From Sphingomonas sp. (GTDB taxonomy: Bacteria; Pseudomonadota; Alphaproteobacteria; Sphingomonadales; Sphingomonadaceae), in NCBI GenBank assembly GCA_025936675.1, contig JAICSX010000009.1, forward strand, positions 5,191 through 69,190: a stretch of 64,000 nucleotides of DNA, read 5' to 3'. Position numbers and translations under genes: made by a program. The notes under the pieces were generated by a model, which was not told the origin of the DNA, did no database searches, and saw only the letters and a program-made list of their open reading frames with translations. Below, piece after piece: positions 49,024-57,884 of the stretch (its first letter is position 1; each line of letters starts with the position of its first letter).

Positions 49024-50016
49024 TCAAGCCGCCTCCCGGGCGCTCATGACGAGCTCGGCCGCGCGCCGGTAGAGCGTCGGCATGCCCGCCTCGCCGAGCC
49101 GTTCGAGCGGCTGCCACCAGCCCTCGCCGTGGGGCTCGGCTCGTGGGACAATCGCGAGATCGAGCAAGAAGTGGGTGAAGACATGGCGGACGGTGCCGAT
49201 CGCGCTGCCGTTATCGTCTAGCTCGTCAGTCCAGTCGGGGCCGGGCAACGCAGCCATTCCGCCGAGGAGCCCCTTTGCCGGCCGACGGACAAGCCAGACG
49301 GAGCCGGCACGCTCGATCCAATAAGCGACACCGTGGCGGTGCGGCCGGGCAGACCGCTCACGCCGCTGGGGGAAGGACTCGGGTTCGCCGCTGGCAAACG
49401 CCAGACACTCGCTAGCGAGCGGGCAATCGCCGCAGCGCGGCTGTTTCGGTCGACAGATCGTGGCGCCAAGATCCATCATCGCCTGCACGAAGTCGCCAGG
49501 ATGGGTGTCAGCCATCATCTCGAGGGTGAGCTCGGCGACGGCCGATTTGTCCGCGCTCCTCAGTCCATCGACGCGAGCGACGACCCGTTCGACGTTCGTG
49601 TCAACCGCCGCGACCGGCTCACCGAACGCGATCGCCGCGATCGCTGCTGAGGTATAGGCACCGATGCCCGGAAGCTCGCGCAATTCGGCCGCGGTGTTCG
49701 GAAAAGCGCCACGGCGCACGACCTCGCGGGCACAGGCAATAAGGTTGCGTGCGCGAGCGTAATAGCCAAGCCCAGCCCACTCCGAGAGAATGTCCTCATC
49801 GCGCGCAACTGCTAACGCATCAATCGTCGGCCAGCGCGCGATGAACCGCTCGAACCGCGGCGCTACCGTCGCGACCGTGGTCTGCTGGAGCATGACCTCG
49901 CTCAGCCACACACGATAAGGATCTTGCGGCGGCGCTCCTGGTGGCGAGCGCCACGGCAAGCGCCTGAAGTTATCCACATAATGTTGGATGAGGCGGCTTG
50001 CGGCATTGGCGGTCAC
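49024..50016 (-). CDS. mutY: Adenine DNA glycosylase MutY
   Basis: A 330-residue glycosylase that removes adenine opposite 8-oxoguanine. It has the family N-terminus RLPWRSPPGAPPQDPYRVWLSEVMLQQTTV, the HhH motif ELPGIGAYTSAAIAAIAFG with the catalytic Asp in VAAVDTNVERV, the 4Fe-4S ligands C-x6-C-x2-C-x5-C (CRPKQPRCGDCPLASEC, near 190-206) and a C-terminal NUDIX-like 8-oxoG recognition domain. The GTG at 50016 is only 27 bases from the divergent DUF721/DciA gene, so their promoters must overlap coding sequence. Confidence 0.95.
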   Translation of the reverse strand: MTANAASRLIQHYVDNFRRLPWRSPPGAPPQDPYRVWLSEVMLQQTTVATVAPRFERFIARWPTIDALAVARDEDILSEWAGLGYYARARNLIACAREVVRRGAFPNTAAELRELPGIGAYTSAAIAAIAFGEPVAAVDTNVERVVARVDGLRSADKSAVAELTLEMMADTHPGDFVQAMMDLGATICRPKQPRCGDCPLASECLAFASGEPESFPQRRERSARPHRHGVAYWIERAGSVWLVRRPAKGLLGGMAALPGPDWTDELDDNGSAIGTVRHVFTHFLLDLAIVPRAEPHGEGWWQPLERLGEAGMPTLYRRAAELVMSAREAA

Positions 50017-50043
50017 TTATTCGCTATGGCATGCTCGCGGCGC

Positions 50044-50595
50044 ATGTCGAAGCGAAACACCAACGGAGAGGATTCGGCCCGCAGCTGCCGGCCCCGCGCG
50101 GCCGGGGAGTTGGTCGGCGATATCGGCGGTCAGTCGTTCCGCCGCTTCGGATTCGTCCAGAGTTCCGTCGTCAGCCGCTGGAGCGAAATCGTCGGCGAGC
50201 GGTACGCTAAAGTATCCTGTCCCGAATCCATCAAGTTTCCGGCAGGGCGCAAGTCCGGCGGAGTCCTGACACTTCTGGTCGACGGAGCGCATGCTCCGCT
50301 GATCCAGCATCTAACGCCGATGATCGTCGAGCGCGTCAACCGCTTCTTCGGCTATGCGGCGATCAACCGGATCGTCTTCAGGCAGGGCAAGCCGCGGGCG
50401 CCGGCCGAGGGCCCGCAACGGCCCGAGCTTCGGCCCGTCCCCAAGGAGCTTGGCGAAGGTCTGCGCGAAATCGCCGACCCGGAGCTTCGCCACTGCCTGG
50501 AGTCGCTTGCCGCGCAAATTGCCGCTAGCAACGGCAATCCGTCCCTCGACACGCCGGATGGCGAGCCCATCCCCGCGATCAACCGGAGCGAATGA
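50044..50595 (+). CDS. DUF721/DciA-family protein, probable replicative helicase loader
   Basis: A 183-residue protein with the DciA (DUF721) domain at about 38-120 (VSRWSEIVGERYAKVSCPESIKF, then LLVDGAHAPLIQHLTPMIVERVN). DciA is the ancestral loader of the replicative helicase DnaB in bacteria that lack DnaC/DnaI. The C-terminal tail is Pro/Arg-rich and low in predicted structure. The ATG at 50044 is used; an earlier in-frame ATG at 50029 is possible. It is followed four bases later by the first DsbA-like gene. Confidence 0.85.
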   Translation: MSKRNTNGEDSARSCRPRAAGELVGDIGGQSFRRFGFVQSSVVSRWSEIVGERYAKVSCPESIKFPAGRKSGGVLTLLVDGAHAPLIQHLTPMIVERVNRFFGYAAINRIVFRQGKPRAPAEGPQRPELRPVPKELGEGLREIADPELRHCLESLAAQIAASNGNPSLDTPDGEPIPAINRSE

Positions 50596-50599
50596 ATCG

Positions 50600-51361
50600 A
50601 TGAAAGCTGGACTATTGGTAACGGGCGCTGCGGCACTCCTGGCGCTCGCCGGGTGCAACAAGAATAACGGAAGCACCGGCGGAGAGACAACGAGCGCTGC
50701 CAACGATACGGTCGTGATCACGCAGGCGAATCCGCCGCCCGGCGGCACATGGGCCGACGTCGTCAACGCGACCGCCGACGGAATCATGATGGGCAATCCG
50801 CACGCCAAGGTGAAGCTGATCGAGATCGGTTCGCTGTCCTGTCCGCACTGCAAGCTTTTCGAAGACGAGGGCTCGCCGACCCTTGTCGACAAATATGTGA
50901 AGGCCGGCAACGTCAGCTGGGAATTCCGGCCTTATGTGATCCACGGACCGATCGACATGGCAGCCGACATCATCGCGCGCTGCAATGGCATCAAGACCTT
51001 CTTCCCGATCACGCAGGCTATGTACAAGGATCAGAGCGTCTGGCTCGGCAAGGTTGAAACCACGCCCCAGGACAAGCTCCAGCAGATCCAGAACATGCCG
51101 ACGAACCAGATGTTCGTCGCGATGGCCAACCTGATGGGCCTGCAGGACTGGGCGGCGGCGCGCGGCGTCCCCCAGGCGAAGAGCAATCAGTGTCTCAGCG
51201 ATCAAAAGATGATCGACCACGAGGTTCAGGTGACCGCGAACGTCAACAATCAGTATCCCGAGTTCAAGGGTACGCCGGCGTTCGTCATCAACGGCAAGAT
51301 GCTCGACGATACGGCGAGCTGGGACAAGCTGCAGCCGCAGCTTGACGCTGCCCTCAAATGA
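50600..51361 (+). CDS. DsbA-like thioredoxin-fold lipoprotein
   Basis: A 253-residue periplasmic thiol oxidoreductase with a lipobox (LAGC at about residues 16-19), so membrane-anchored. The DsbA fold begins near 65 with the active-site CPHC in IGSLSCPHCKLFED, and the cis-Pro segment is in KGTPAFVINGKM. A helical insertion typical of DsbA lies between. Paralogous to the next gene, whose ATG overlaps its stop (ATGA). The pair could act as oxidase and isomerase, or on different targets; unknown. Confidence 0.88.
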   Translation: MKAGLLVTGAAALLALAGCNKNNGSTGGETTSAANDTVVITQANPPPGGTWADVVNATADGIMMGNPHAKVKLIEIGSLSCPHCKLFEDEGSPTLVDKYVKAGNVSWEFRPYVIHGPIDMAADIIARCNGIKTFFPITQAMYKDQSVWLGKVETTPQDKLQQIQNMPTNQMFVAMANLMGLQDWAAARGVPQAKSNQCLSDQKMIDHEVQVTANVNNQYPEFKGTPAFVINGKMLDDTASWDKLQPQLDAALK

Positions 51362-52050
51362 GAGCCGCCGCAGTCGCGGTAGCCGCCGCGCTGTGCCTTG
51401 CGCTGCCCACGCCGAGCGTCGCCAAAGCTGCGCCGACGCGAGACTGGTCACATACAGTGGTGGCGACGCCGCAAGGCGGCTTCAGGATGGGCAATCCGGC
51501 GGCCAAGGTAAAGCTGATCGAGTATGGCTCGCTCGCCTGCCCGCATTGCCGCCACTTCGAGGAGACGGGCTACAAGCCCCTCCTCCAGAATTACGTTCGC
51601 AGGGGCCGCGTAAGCTACGAATTCCGCAACCTGCTGCTCAATGGGCCCGACATCTCGATCAGCCTGCTCGCTCACTGCGCCGGACCGGCGATGTTCTTCC
51701 CGATGTCGGAGGTCGTCTACGCGACCCAGCCCGACTGGCAGAAAAAAATCGCGGACATGAGTGAAGCCGATCAGGCAGCGCTCGACAAGATGACCGATCA
51801 GCAGCGCGTGGAACGGTTCGCCGAAATGGGCGGAATGAACCAGATCGCGGCTCGCTTCGGAGTGACACCGGCACGAGCACGCCAGTGCCTCGCCGATCCC
51901 AAGGGGCTGCAGCGCCTGCTCGATTGGACCAAGGCGGCGAATGATGGCGGCATCGACCATACGCCGACCTTCCTGATCAACGGCAAGGAGAGCGACGCCG
52001 CCACGTGGGACCAGCTCGAGCCTGAGCTGAAGAAAGCCCTGGGCGGGTAA
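51358..52050 (+). CDS. DsbA-like thioredoxin-fold periplasmic protein
   Basis: A 230-residue exported DsbA-like protein. It has a signal peptide (to about SVAKA), active-site CPHC in YGSLACPHCRHFEE near residue 60-64, and cis-Pro in DHTPTFLINGKE. The NPAAKVKLIEYGS opening is common to this group, which resembles the BdbD/DsbA 'thioredoxin_4' type. It is coupled to the previous paralogue and precedes smc by 28 bases. A dsbB-like partner is at the right end of the window. Confidence 0.88.
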   Translation: MRAAAVAVAAALCLALPTPSVAKAAPTRDWSHTVVATPQGGFRMGNPAAKVKLIEYGSLACPHCRHFEETGYKPLLQNYVRRGRVSYEFRNLLLNGPDISISLLAHCAGPAMFFPMSEVVYATQPDWQKKIADMSEADQAALDKMTDQQRVERFAEMGGMNQIAARFGVTPARARQCLADPKGLQRLLDWTKAANDGGIDHTPTFLINGKESDAATWDQLEPELKKALGG

Positions 52051-52078
52051 GAATGTTTCGCGGGGAGGGCAACGCGGT

Positions 52079-55000
52079 TTGAAGATCAGGCGTCTCAAGC
52101 TCAGCGGATTCAAGAGCTTCGTCGAGCCGGCGGAGCTCAGGATCGAGCCTGGCCTGACGGGCGTCGTCGGACCGAACGGCTGCGGCAAATCGAACCTGCT
52201 CGAAGCGATCCGCTGGACCATGGGCGAATCCAGCCCCAAGTCGCTTCGCGGCGGCGGCATGGACGACGTGATCTTCGCCGGAACCGCAACGCGCCCCCCG
52301 CGCGACTTTGCCGAGGTGTCGATCCTCGTCGAACGCGAAGCGAGCGAGGACGGCAGCGCGGGCGAAAGCGAAGTCACCCGGCGGATCGAACGGGGCGCCG
52401 GCTCAGCTTACCGGATCGATGGCCGCGACGTGCGCGCCAAGGATGTCGCGTTGCTGTTTGCCGATGCCGCGACCGGAGCTCACTCCCCTGCGCTCGTCAG
52501 CCAGGGAAAGATCGCAGCCGTCATTGCCGCCAAGCCTGCGGAGCGGCGGCTGCTTCTTGAGGAAGCTGCAGGGATCTCGGGCCTCCATGCCCGGCGCAAA
52601 GACGCCGAGCAGAAGCTGCGCGCGGCTGAGGCGAACCTTACGCGCCTCGGCGAGATACTCGGCGAGCAGGAGCAGCGTGCTGCGCAGCTGAGGCGGCAGG
52701 CGCGCGCTGCCGAACGCTATCGCACGCTCACCGAGCAGATCCGAAGCGTCGAGGCACGGCTGCTCCATGTGCGCTGGCTCGAGGCGGAGAAGGCTGCGGA
52801 AGCTGCAGCGGCGGAAGCCCGTGCAGCCGAAGAGGAAGTCGAGCGAATTCACCGTGCGATCGTCGAAGCGCAGGCGGCGCACGAACGCGCCAACGAGGCG
52901 CTGGCCGGCAAGCGCGGTGCTCTCGCCGAACTGCGCGAGCAGGGCCATTCGCTGGCGCATGAGCTGGCCTCGGCGCGGGCGCGGCGGGACACCGTCGCAC
53001 GCCGTCTCGCCGAGCTCGACCGGCTCGATGCGTCGCTCGCCGCCGACATCCAGCGCGAGGAAGCGCTGAAGGGCGATGCTGCACGCGCCATCGCGACGTT
53101 GGAGGAAGAGCGGGCAGCGATCGCGCGGCGGCTCGAAAATGCCGAGACTCATTCGGCCCGGATCGCGACCGAGCTCAGTACTACTGAGGCGAAGTCCCGC
53201 GAAGCAGAAGCGGCGCTTGCCGAGCTCCTCGCCCGCCAGGCGGCAATGCGGGCGGAACGGCGGGTTGCGGAGGCGGCACTCGAGGCGGCACGCTCGCAGC
53301 TCAGCCGCACCGAGCAGGAGCGGCAGAAGCTCGCCGACCAACTGGCAGCTCTCGGGGACGGCAGCGATCAGCTTCGCGCCCGCGACGAGGCGGAGGCAAG
53401 AGCAACTGCTGCGGCGGAAGCGCTTGCTCAGGCCGAAGCCCGTCGCGTCGAAGCCGAGCAGGGCCGAGCGACCGCCGCGGAAGCACGCGATGTTGCGGAA
53501 AGCCAGTTGGCATCAGCGCGCGCGGCCTTTTCCGCGGCGCGATCTGAGCATGATGCGCTTGCGCGGGCACTCGAGCATGGCGGCGGGGCAGCGATCGCCA
53601 GTCTGAAGGCGGAGCCCGGTTACGAGCGCGCGCTCGCCGCGGCGCTGGGTGACGACTCAGAGGCCAGTATCGGCGGCGATGCGCCTCGCCGCTGGCAAGG
53701 AAGCGATGTTCTTCCCGGCGACCCGACGCTTCCCGTGGGGACGCAGTGCCTTGCTGATCACGCGAGCGCGCCAAAGGAGCTGTTGCGCCGATTGAAGCAG
53801 GTCGCCGTCGTCGAGCAGGATAAGGGCGAGCTCCTTTCGGTCGGTCAACGTCTCGTCACGCGCGACGGTCGCCTGCGCCGCTGGGACGGTTTCGTTGCCG
53901 AAGTCGCGGGCGCGGCGGCGGCGGAGCGGCTGATCCGGGCCAACCGGCTGTCGCAACTTGCTGCAGACCTCCCAGCATTCGAGAAAGCGGCCGAGGTGGC
54001 TTCGGCCCAGCGCGATCGCGTACTTGGCGACATGGAGAAGTGCCGCAAGGCCGCGGAGGAAGCGCGGGCCGCAGCGCTCGCTGCCGAGCGCGATGCGCGG
54101 GAGGCAACGCGCGCGATCGACGTCGCGACCGCGGCGTTCGAGCGCATCGACGCGCAGCGCTCAGGCCTGGCGCAGCGGCAATGCGATCTTAAACCAGTCC
54201 TCGATGCGTCGCGCGAAGCGGTTACCGCCACCGAACACTCGCTTGCCTCACTGCCCGATCCGGCAGCGCTCGAGCAGGATGTCGAAGCAGCACGCGCCTC
54301 CGCTGCCGCCGCTGCCTCTGCTGTGGCCGACAAGCGCGCCGAGGCCGCGACGAAGGCCCGTGAGACCGCCGCCGATCGCGAGCGTTCGAGTGCCGCGGGT
54401 CGCGAGCAAGCGGAATGGCGCAAGCGCCAGGCCGATGCCGAGCAACGGCTCGCCTCAGCTATCGAGCGCCAAAGGCAGCAGGCAAGCGAGCGTTCAGAGC
54501 TCGAAAAGGAGCCCACCGAGCTCGACTCGAAAATCGGCGAGCTCGAGCATGCCAACGACCAAAGCCAGGTGAAGATCGGCGAAGCCTCAGCCGCAGAGCG
54601 GGAGGCCGAAGAGGCGGTCGTCACGGCCGCGCAGGCGCTGTCGCAAGCCAATGAGCAGTCCGCCGACACGCGTGAGCGCCGCGCCGCCGCGGCTGCGCGC
54701 GCCGAAGCCCAGCAGGCCCGAAGCGCCGAGTTCGCGCGCGCCAGCGTCGACAAGTTCGAAGTGATCCCACAGCGGCTTCCGGAAAAGCTCGGTTTCGACG
54801 CCGACGAGCCGCGTAACGGCGATGAGGAAGCCGCAACGCTCGAGCGCTTGACTGGCGACCGCGAGCGGATCGGGCCGGTCAATCTCGTCGCGGAACAGGA
54901 GCTTTCCGAGCTCGATGCCGCGCGGACGAAGGGCGCCGAGGAAGCCGAGGAACTGACCCAGGCGATCCATCGGCTTCGCGGGTCGATCGGCAACCTCAAC

Positions 55001-55495
55001 CGCGAAGGACGGGTGCGATTGCTCGACGCATATGAGAGGGTCGACGCGCATTTCCGGCGGCTGTTCACGACGTTGTTCGAGGGCGGTCAGGCGCATCTCG
55101 AGCTGGTCGAGAGCGACGATCCGCTCGAGGCCGGGCTGGAGATCATGGCCCAGCCGCCCGGCAAGCGCTTGTCAGCGTTGACCTTACTGTCGGGCGGCGA
55201 GCAGGCATTGACCGCTGTCGCGCTGATCTTCGCGATCTTCCTCACCAACCCCGCGCCGATCTGCGTGCTGGACGAGGTCGACGCGCCGCTCGACGACGCC
55301 AATGTCGAGCGCTTCTGCGAGCTGCTCCACCGGATGACGCAGGAGACGGACACGCGATACCTGATCGTCACGCACAACGCCGTGACTATGAGCCGGATGG
55401 ACCGGCTCTATGGCGTGACAATGATCGAGAAGGGCGTCAGCCGCTTGGTTTCCGTCGACTTGGGGGGTGCTGAAACGCTACTAGCCGCCGAGTGA
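52079..55495 (+). CDS. smc: Chromosome segregation protein SMC
   Basis: A 1138-residue SMC ATPase that folds and segregates the chromosome. Walker A GPNGCGKSN is near residues 32-40, followed by an N-terminal coiled coil (about 160-500), a hinge (about 505-640, GYERALAAALGDDSEASIGGD), the return coil (to about 1000), the signature LSGGEQALTAVAL and Walker B ICVLDEVDAPLDDANV. The coils are extremely Ala/Glu/Arg-rich. A TTG at 52079 gives the canonical MKIRRLKLSGFKSF start, with GGGAGGG upstream. It ends directly against the convergent DUF6662-like gene. Confidence 0.95.
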   Translation: MKIRRLKLSGFKSFVEPAELRIEPGLTGVVGPNGCGKSNLLEAIRWTMGESSPKSLRGGGMDDVIFAGTATRPPRDFAEVSILVEREASEDGSAGESEVTRRIERGAGSAYRIDGRDVRAKDVALLFADAATGAHSPALVSQGKIAAVIAAKPAERRLLLEEAAGISGLHARRKDAEQKLRAAEANLTRLGEILGEQEQRAAQLRRQARAAERYRTLTEQIRSVEARLLHVRWLEAEKAAEAAAAEARAAEEEVERIHRAIVEAQAAHERANEALAGKRGALAELREQGHSLAHELASARARRDTVARRLAELDRLDASLAADIQREEALKGDAARAIATLEEERAAIARRLENAETHSARIATELSTTEAKSREAEAALAELLARQAAMRAERRVAEAALEAARSQLSRTEQERQKLADQLAALGDGSDQLRARDEAEARATAAAEALAQAEARRVEAEQGRATAAEARDVAESQLASARAAFSAARSEHDALARALEHGGGAAIASLKAEPGYERALAAALGDDSEASIGGDAPRRWQGSDVLPGDPTLPVGTQCLADHASAPKELLRRLKQVAVVEQDKGELLSVGQRLVTRDGRLRRWDGFVAEVAGAAAAERLIRANRLSQLAADLPAFEKAAEVASAQRDRVLGDMEKCRKAAEEARAAALAAERDAREATRAIDVATAAFERIDAQRSGLAQRQCDLKPVLDASREAVTATEHSLASLPDPAALEQDVEAARASAAAAASAVADKRAEAATKARETAADRERSSAAGREQAEWRKRQADAEQRLASAIERQRQQASERSELEKEPTELDSKIGELEHANDQSQVKIGEASAAEREAEEAVVTAAQALSQANEQSADTRERRAAAAARAEAQQARSAEFARASVDKFEVIPQRLPEKLGFDADEPRNGDEEAATLERLTGDRERIGPVNLVAEQELSELDAARTKGAEEAEELTQAIHRLRGSIGNLNREGRVRLLDAYERVDAHFRRLFTTLFEGGQAHLELVESDDPLEAGLEIMAQPPGKRLSALTLLSGGEQALTAVALIFAIFLTNPAPICVLDEVDAPLDDANVERFCELLHRMTQETDTRYLIVTHNAVTMSRMDRLYGVTMIEKGVSRLVSVDLGGAETLLAAE

Positions 55496-56374
55496 TTAGA
55501 ATTCGTGGCTGATCTTCACCCGGAACTCGGTCTTCTCGTGATCATCCAGTTCCAGCGAAGAACCTGACTTGGCCGGCCCGCCGAACAGCTGTGGGAGGAA
55601 GGTCGCGGTCACTGCCCATTCGCCGCCGTCATAGTGGAGGCTTGGGCCAGCGTAGACGGCGTAATTCTCGCGGTGAAGGCCGTGCGTCCAATGCGGATAG
55701 ACGCTGTGGTAGCGAGCCTCTGCTCCAAGCCAGAAGCGTGGGAAGATGCGGTACGACAGCCCCGTCGAAAGCTCGATGCCGAGCTCCTTTTCGGTTTCAT
55801 GGCTGACGATTCCCGGGGCGATCTCCTCATGCTCGCGCTCCCATTCCGGCTCGAGCGTCAGGTTCGCGGCCCAGGCCAAACGGTCGTTGGCGAAATTCTT
55901 CTGCAGGATCGCCTTGAGCTCGAGCTCATATTCGGTCGCGTGCTCGCCAGTGACCTTGCTGATCCTTGACCAGCCCGGCTCGGCATAGAGGGCGATGCCA
56001 AGACGCCCGTTCTGCGGCGAACGCAGCTGATACTTGAATTCGGCGGATAGCCCCTGGAAAGCGAGATCGCGATCCACGTTCTCGAATTCGGCGGTCGATG
56101 CGCGAACGTGATGGCCGGCAAAGTTCGCGTAGCCGGAGACCTGGAAGCGTTCGGTGAGTCCGCGCTCGACCTCGATCCGATAGTCTTGGGCGTCGTAATG
56201 GCCTTCGCCCTTGCCGTCTCGATCCGTGGCCCAAAGCGTGAGTTCGGTTTCGCCCGGCTCCTCAATATCGGTCGTGTAGACGTAGCCGAAATCTGGCGCA
56301 GCCGCCTCGGCAATCTGAGCGCAACTGAGCGCGGCACCGGCGCATGCAAGCGCCGCGACGATGCGAGTCGACAA
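55496..56374 (-). CDS. Outer-membrane beta-barrel-like protein (DUF6662-like)
   Basis: A 292-residue exported protein: signal peptide to about AEAAAP, then GYVYTTDIEEPGETELTLWATDR and regularly alternating strands ending in a C-terminal aromatic residue (KISHEF), as in outer-membrane barrels. The opening 'EPGETEL' pattern matches what I recall of DUF6662. It starts with a TTG preceded by AGGGGA. Zero bases separate its stop from the smc stop. Function unknown. Confidence 0.72.
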   Translation of the reverse strand: MSTRIVAALACAGAALSCAQIAEAAAPDFGYVYTTDIEEPGETELTLWATDRDGKGEGHYDAQDYRIEVERGLTERFQVSGYANFAGHHVRASTAEFENVDRDLAFQGLSAEFKYQLRSPQNGRLGIALYAEPGWSRISKVTGEHATEYELELKAILQKNFANDRLAWAANLTLEPEWEREHEEIAPGIVSHETEKELGIELSTGLSYRIFPRFWLGAEARYHSVYPHWTHGLHRENYAVYAGPSLHYDGGEWAVTATFLPQLFGGPAKSGSSLELDDHEKTEFRVKISHEF

Positions 56375-56437
56375 TTTCGGTCCCCTTAGTACAATTGCTC
56401 ATCTCGCTAATGCGAGTCGTTCGCAATTGCAATAAGG

Positions 56438-57883
56438 TTATTTGCTTAATTCTTCGGCGCGGGCTTTGATCAGCTTGAGGTCGCGGAGGAACAGGCGCTT
56501 CCCTTCTTTGCGAGCCTCCTCGTCGGGCGCACGTAGGATCGAGCTCGGGTGAGCGGTGACCCAGCATTCGCTGCCATCTTCGAGAGTCAGCGGCTCGCCA
56601 CGGACCTTGGAAATGGTCACGACCTTGCCGATCAGCGAGCGCGCGGCCGTCGCGCCGAGTGCCACCGTGACGGGCGGGCGGATCAGCTCGCGCTCATGCT
56701 CGATCCACCAGCGGCAGGCGGTGATCTCGCCGGCGTCCGGCTTGTTGTGGATGCGCCTCTTGCCGCGCTGAACGAACTTGAAATGCTTGACCGCATTGGT
56801 GACGTAGACAGTCGAGCGGTCGATCCCGGCTTTCTCCAAGGCCGCATCGAACAGCTGGCCGGCAGGGCCGACGAACGGCCGACCGGCAAGATCCTCCTGG
56901 TCGCCCGGCTGCTCACCGACGAACATGATGCTGGCATCGAGCGGGCCTTCACCGAACACGGTCTGGGTGCCGAACTTGTAGAGCTCGCACCGCGTGCAGC
57001 CGCGCGCCTCCTCGAACAGCGCCTCCCATGCCGTGCGAAGATTGCTCGGCCTGGCGACTGCCCGCTCGGCTTTGAGCGCATGACGTAGCCCCTCCTTGGC
57101 GACAGAAGTCTCAATCATGCCGATCTCCCGTTGACGCGCGCCGGCGATCAAGGGCTGAACGAGCGAGGTCTCCGGCATGTTGCGCCAGTATTTTTTCGGC
57201 ATCTCCTTGAGCATCGCGCCGACCTTCAGTCGGGCGGGGTTGAAGATGGAGGAATAGTAAGTCCGCCAGGTTTCTTCGAGGGGATCGCCCGACGGCGCAT
57301 CGGCGCGAGTCGCGCCCGGCCCTTCCTCTAACCTCTGACCGTCCCAATGGATCGACAGCTCGGGCGTCAAGATCGACCAGCGCATGCTGGTGAAGCGATT
57401 GACGAAGAAGCTGGCCGCGCGACGGACGATATGATGCTCCGGCTCGAAAAAGGCGATGAAGCGACCGCCAATCTCGCGGAAGCGCAGGAAGGCGTGCATC
57501 TTGTGGATGTCGCGGCGGACGGCCTTTGCGAGATCGTTGAGGCGCCGAACGAGTGGGTCGGCTTCATCTTCGATCGCATCCCGATCCTTCTTCAGCCGAA
57601 ACAGCATTGTGTAGAGCAGCGAAAACCGCTCTGCGTCGCGATGACAAACAACGTCCTTTGCAAGCTCGACGAACGTTCGTGGCACGGGAAAGCTTGCCGC
57701 CCGGGGCTGCTCGATGTTCGAGCCGAACAAGTCCGTGTCCCCGCCTTCGACTTGCCAAACGACTGCGCTTGCCGGCAGGCCCGCCTCGGCAAGATCGCGT
57801 GCCGCATCGCGCCATGCTTCGAAATCGTCCGCAGCGGACAGCGTCACGCGCTGCGCGTCGATCAGCGGTCCTTCGGGCAGCAT
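56438..57883 (-). CDS. udgX: UdgX-family uracil-DNA glycosylase with N-terminal DUF4130 domain
   Basis: A 481-residue DNA repair protein. The C-terminal half is a family 4-like, Fe-S containing uracil-DNA glycosylase of the UdgX class: motif A GEQPGDQEDLAG at 323-334 and the class-defining KRRIH at 375-379, whose His (H379) forms a covalent bond with the abasic site after uracil removal. C296 and C299 are candidate cluster ligands. The N-terminal half is DUF4130, usually found beside this radical SAM partner. The ATG at 57883 is one base after the partner's stop, so the pair is an operon under a LexA box (59132-59146). Confidence 0.9.
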   Translation of the reverse strand: MLPEGPLIDAQRVTLSAADDFEAWRDAARDLAEAGLPASAVVWQVEGGDTDLFGSNIEQPRAASFPVPRTFVELAKDVVCHRDAERFSLLYTMLFRLKKDRDAIEDEADPLVRRLNDLAKAVRRDIHKMHAFLRFREIGGRFIAFFEPEHHIVRRAASFFVNRFTSMRWSILTPELSIHWDGQRLEEGPGATRADAPSGDPLEETWRTYYSSIFNPARLKVGAMLKEMPKKYWRNMPETSLVQPLIAGARQREIGMIETSVAKEGLRHALKAERAVARPSNLRTAWEALFEEARGCTRCELYKFGTQTVFGEGPLDASIMFVGEQPGDQEDLAGRPFVGPAGQLFDAALEKAGIDRSTVYVTNAVKHFKFVQRGKRRIHNKPDAGEITACRWWIEHERELIRPPVTVALGATAARSLIGKVVTISKVRGEPLTLEDGSECWVTAHPSSILRAPDEEARKEGKRLFLRDLKLIKARAEELSK

Positions 57884-57884
57884 G

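Noticed and set aside
53845..55068. A 407-codon Ser/Ala/Arg-rich frame on the minus strand inside smc
   Set aside because: It mirrors the repetitive coiled-coil codons of smc in another frame; no motif or ribosome-binding site.
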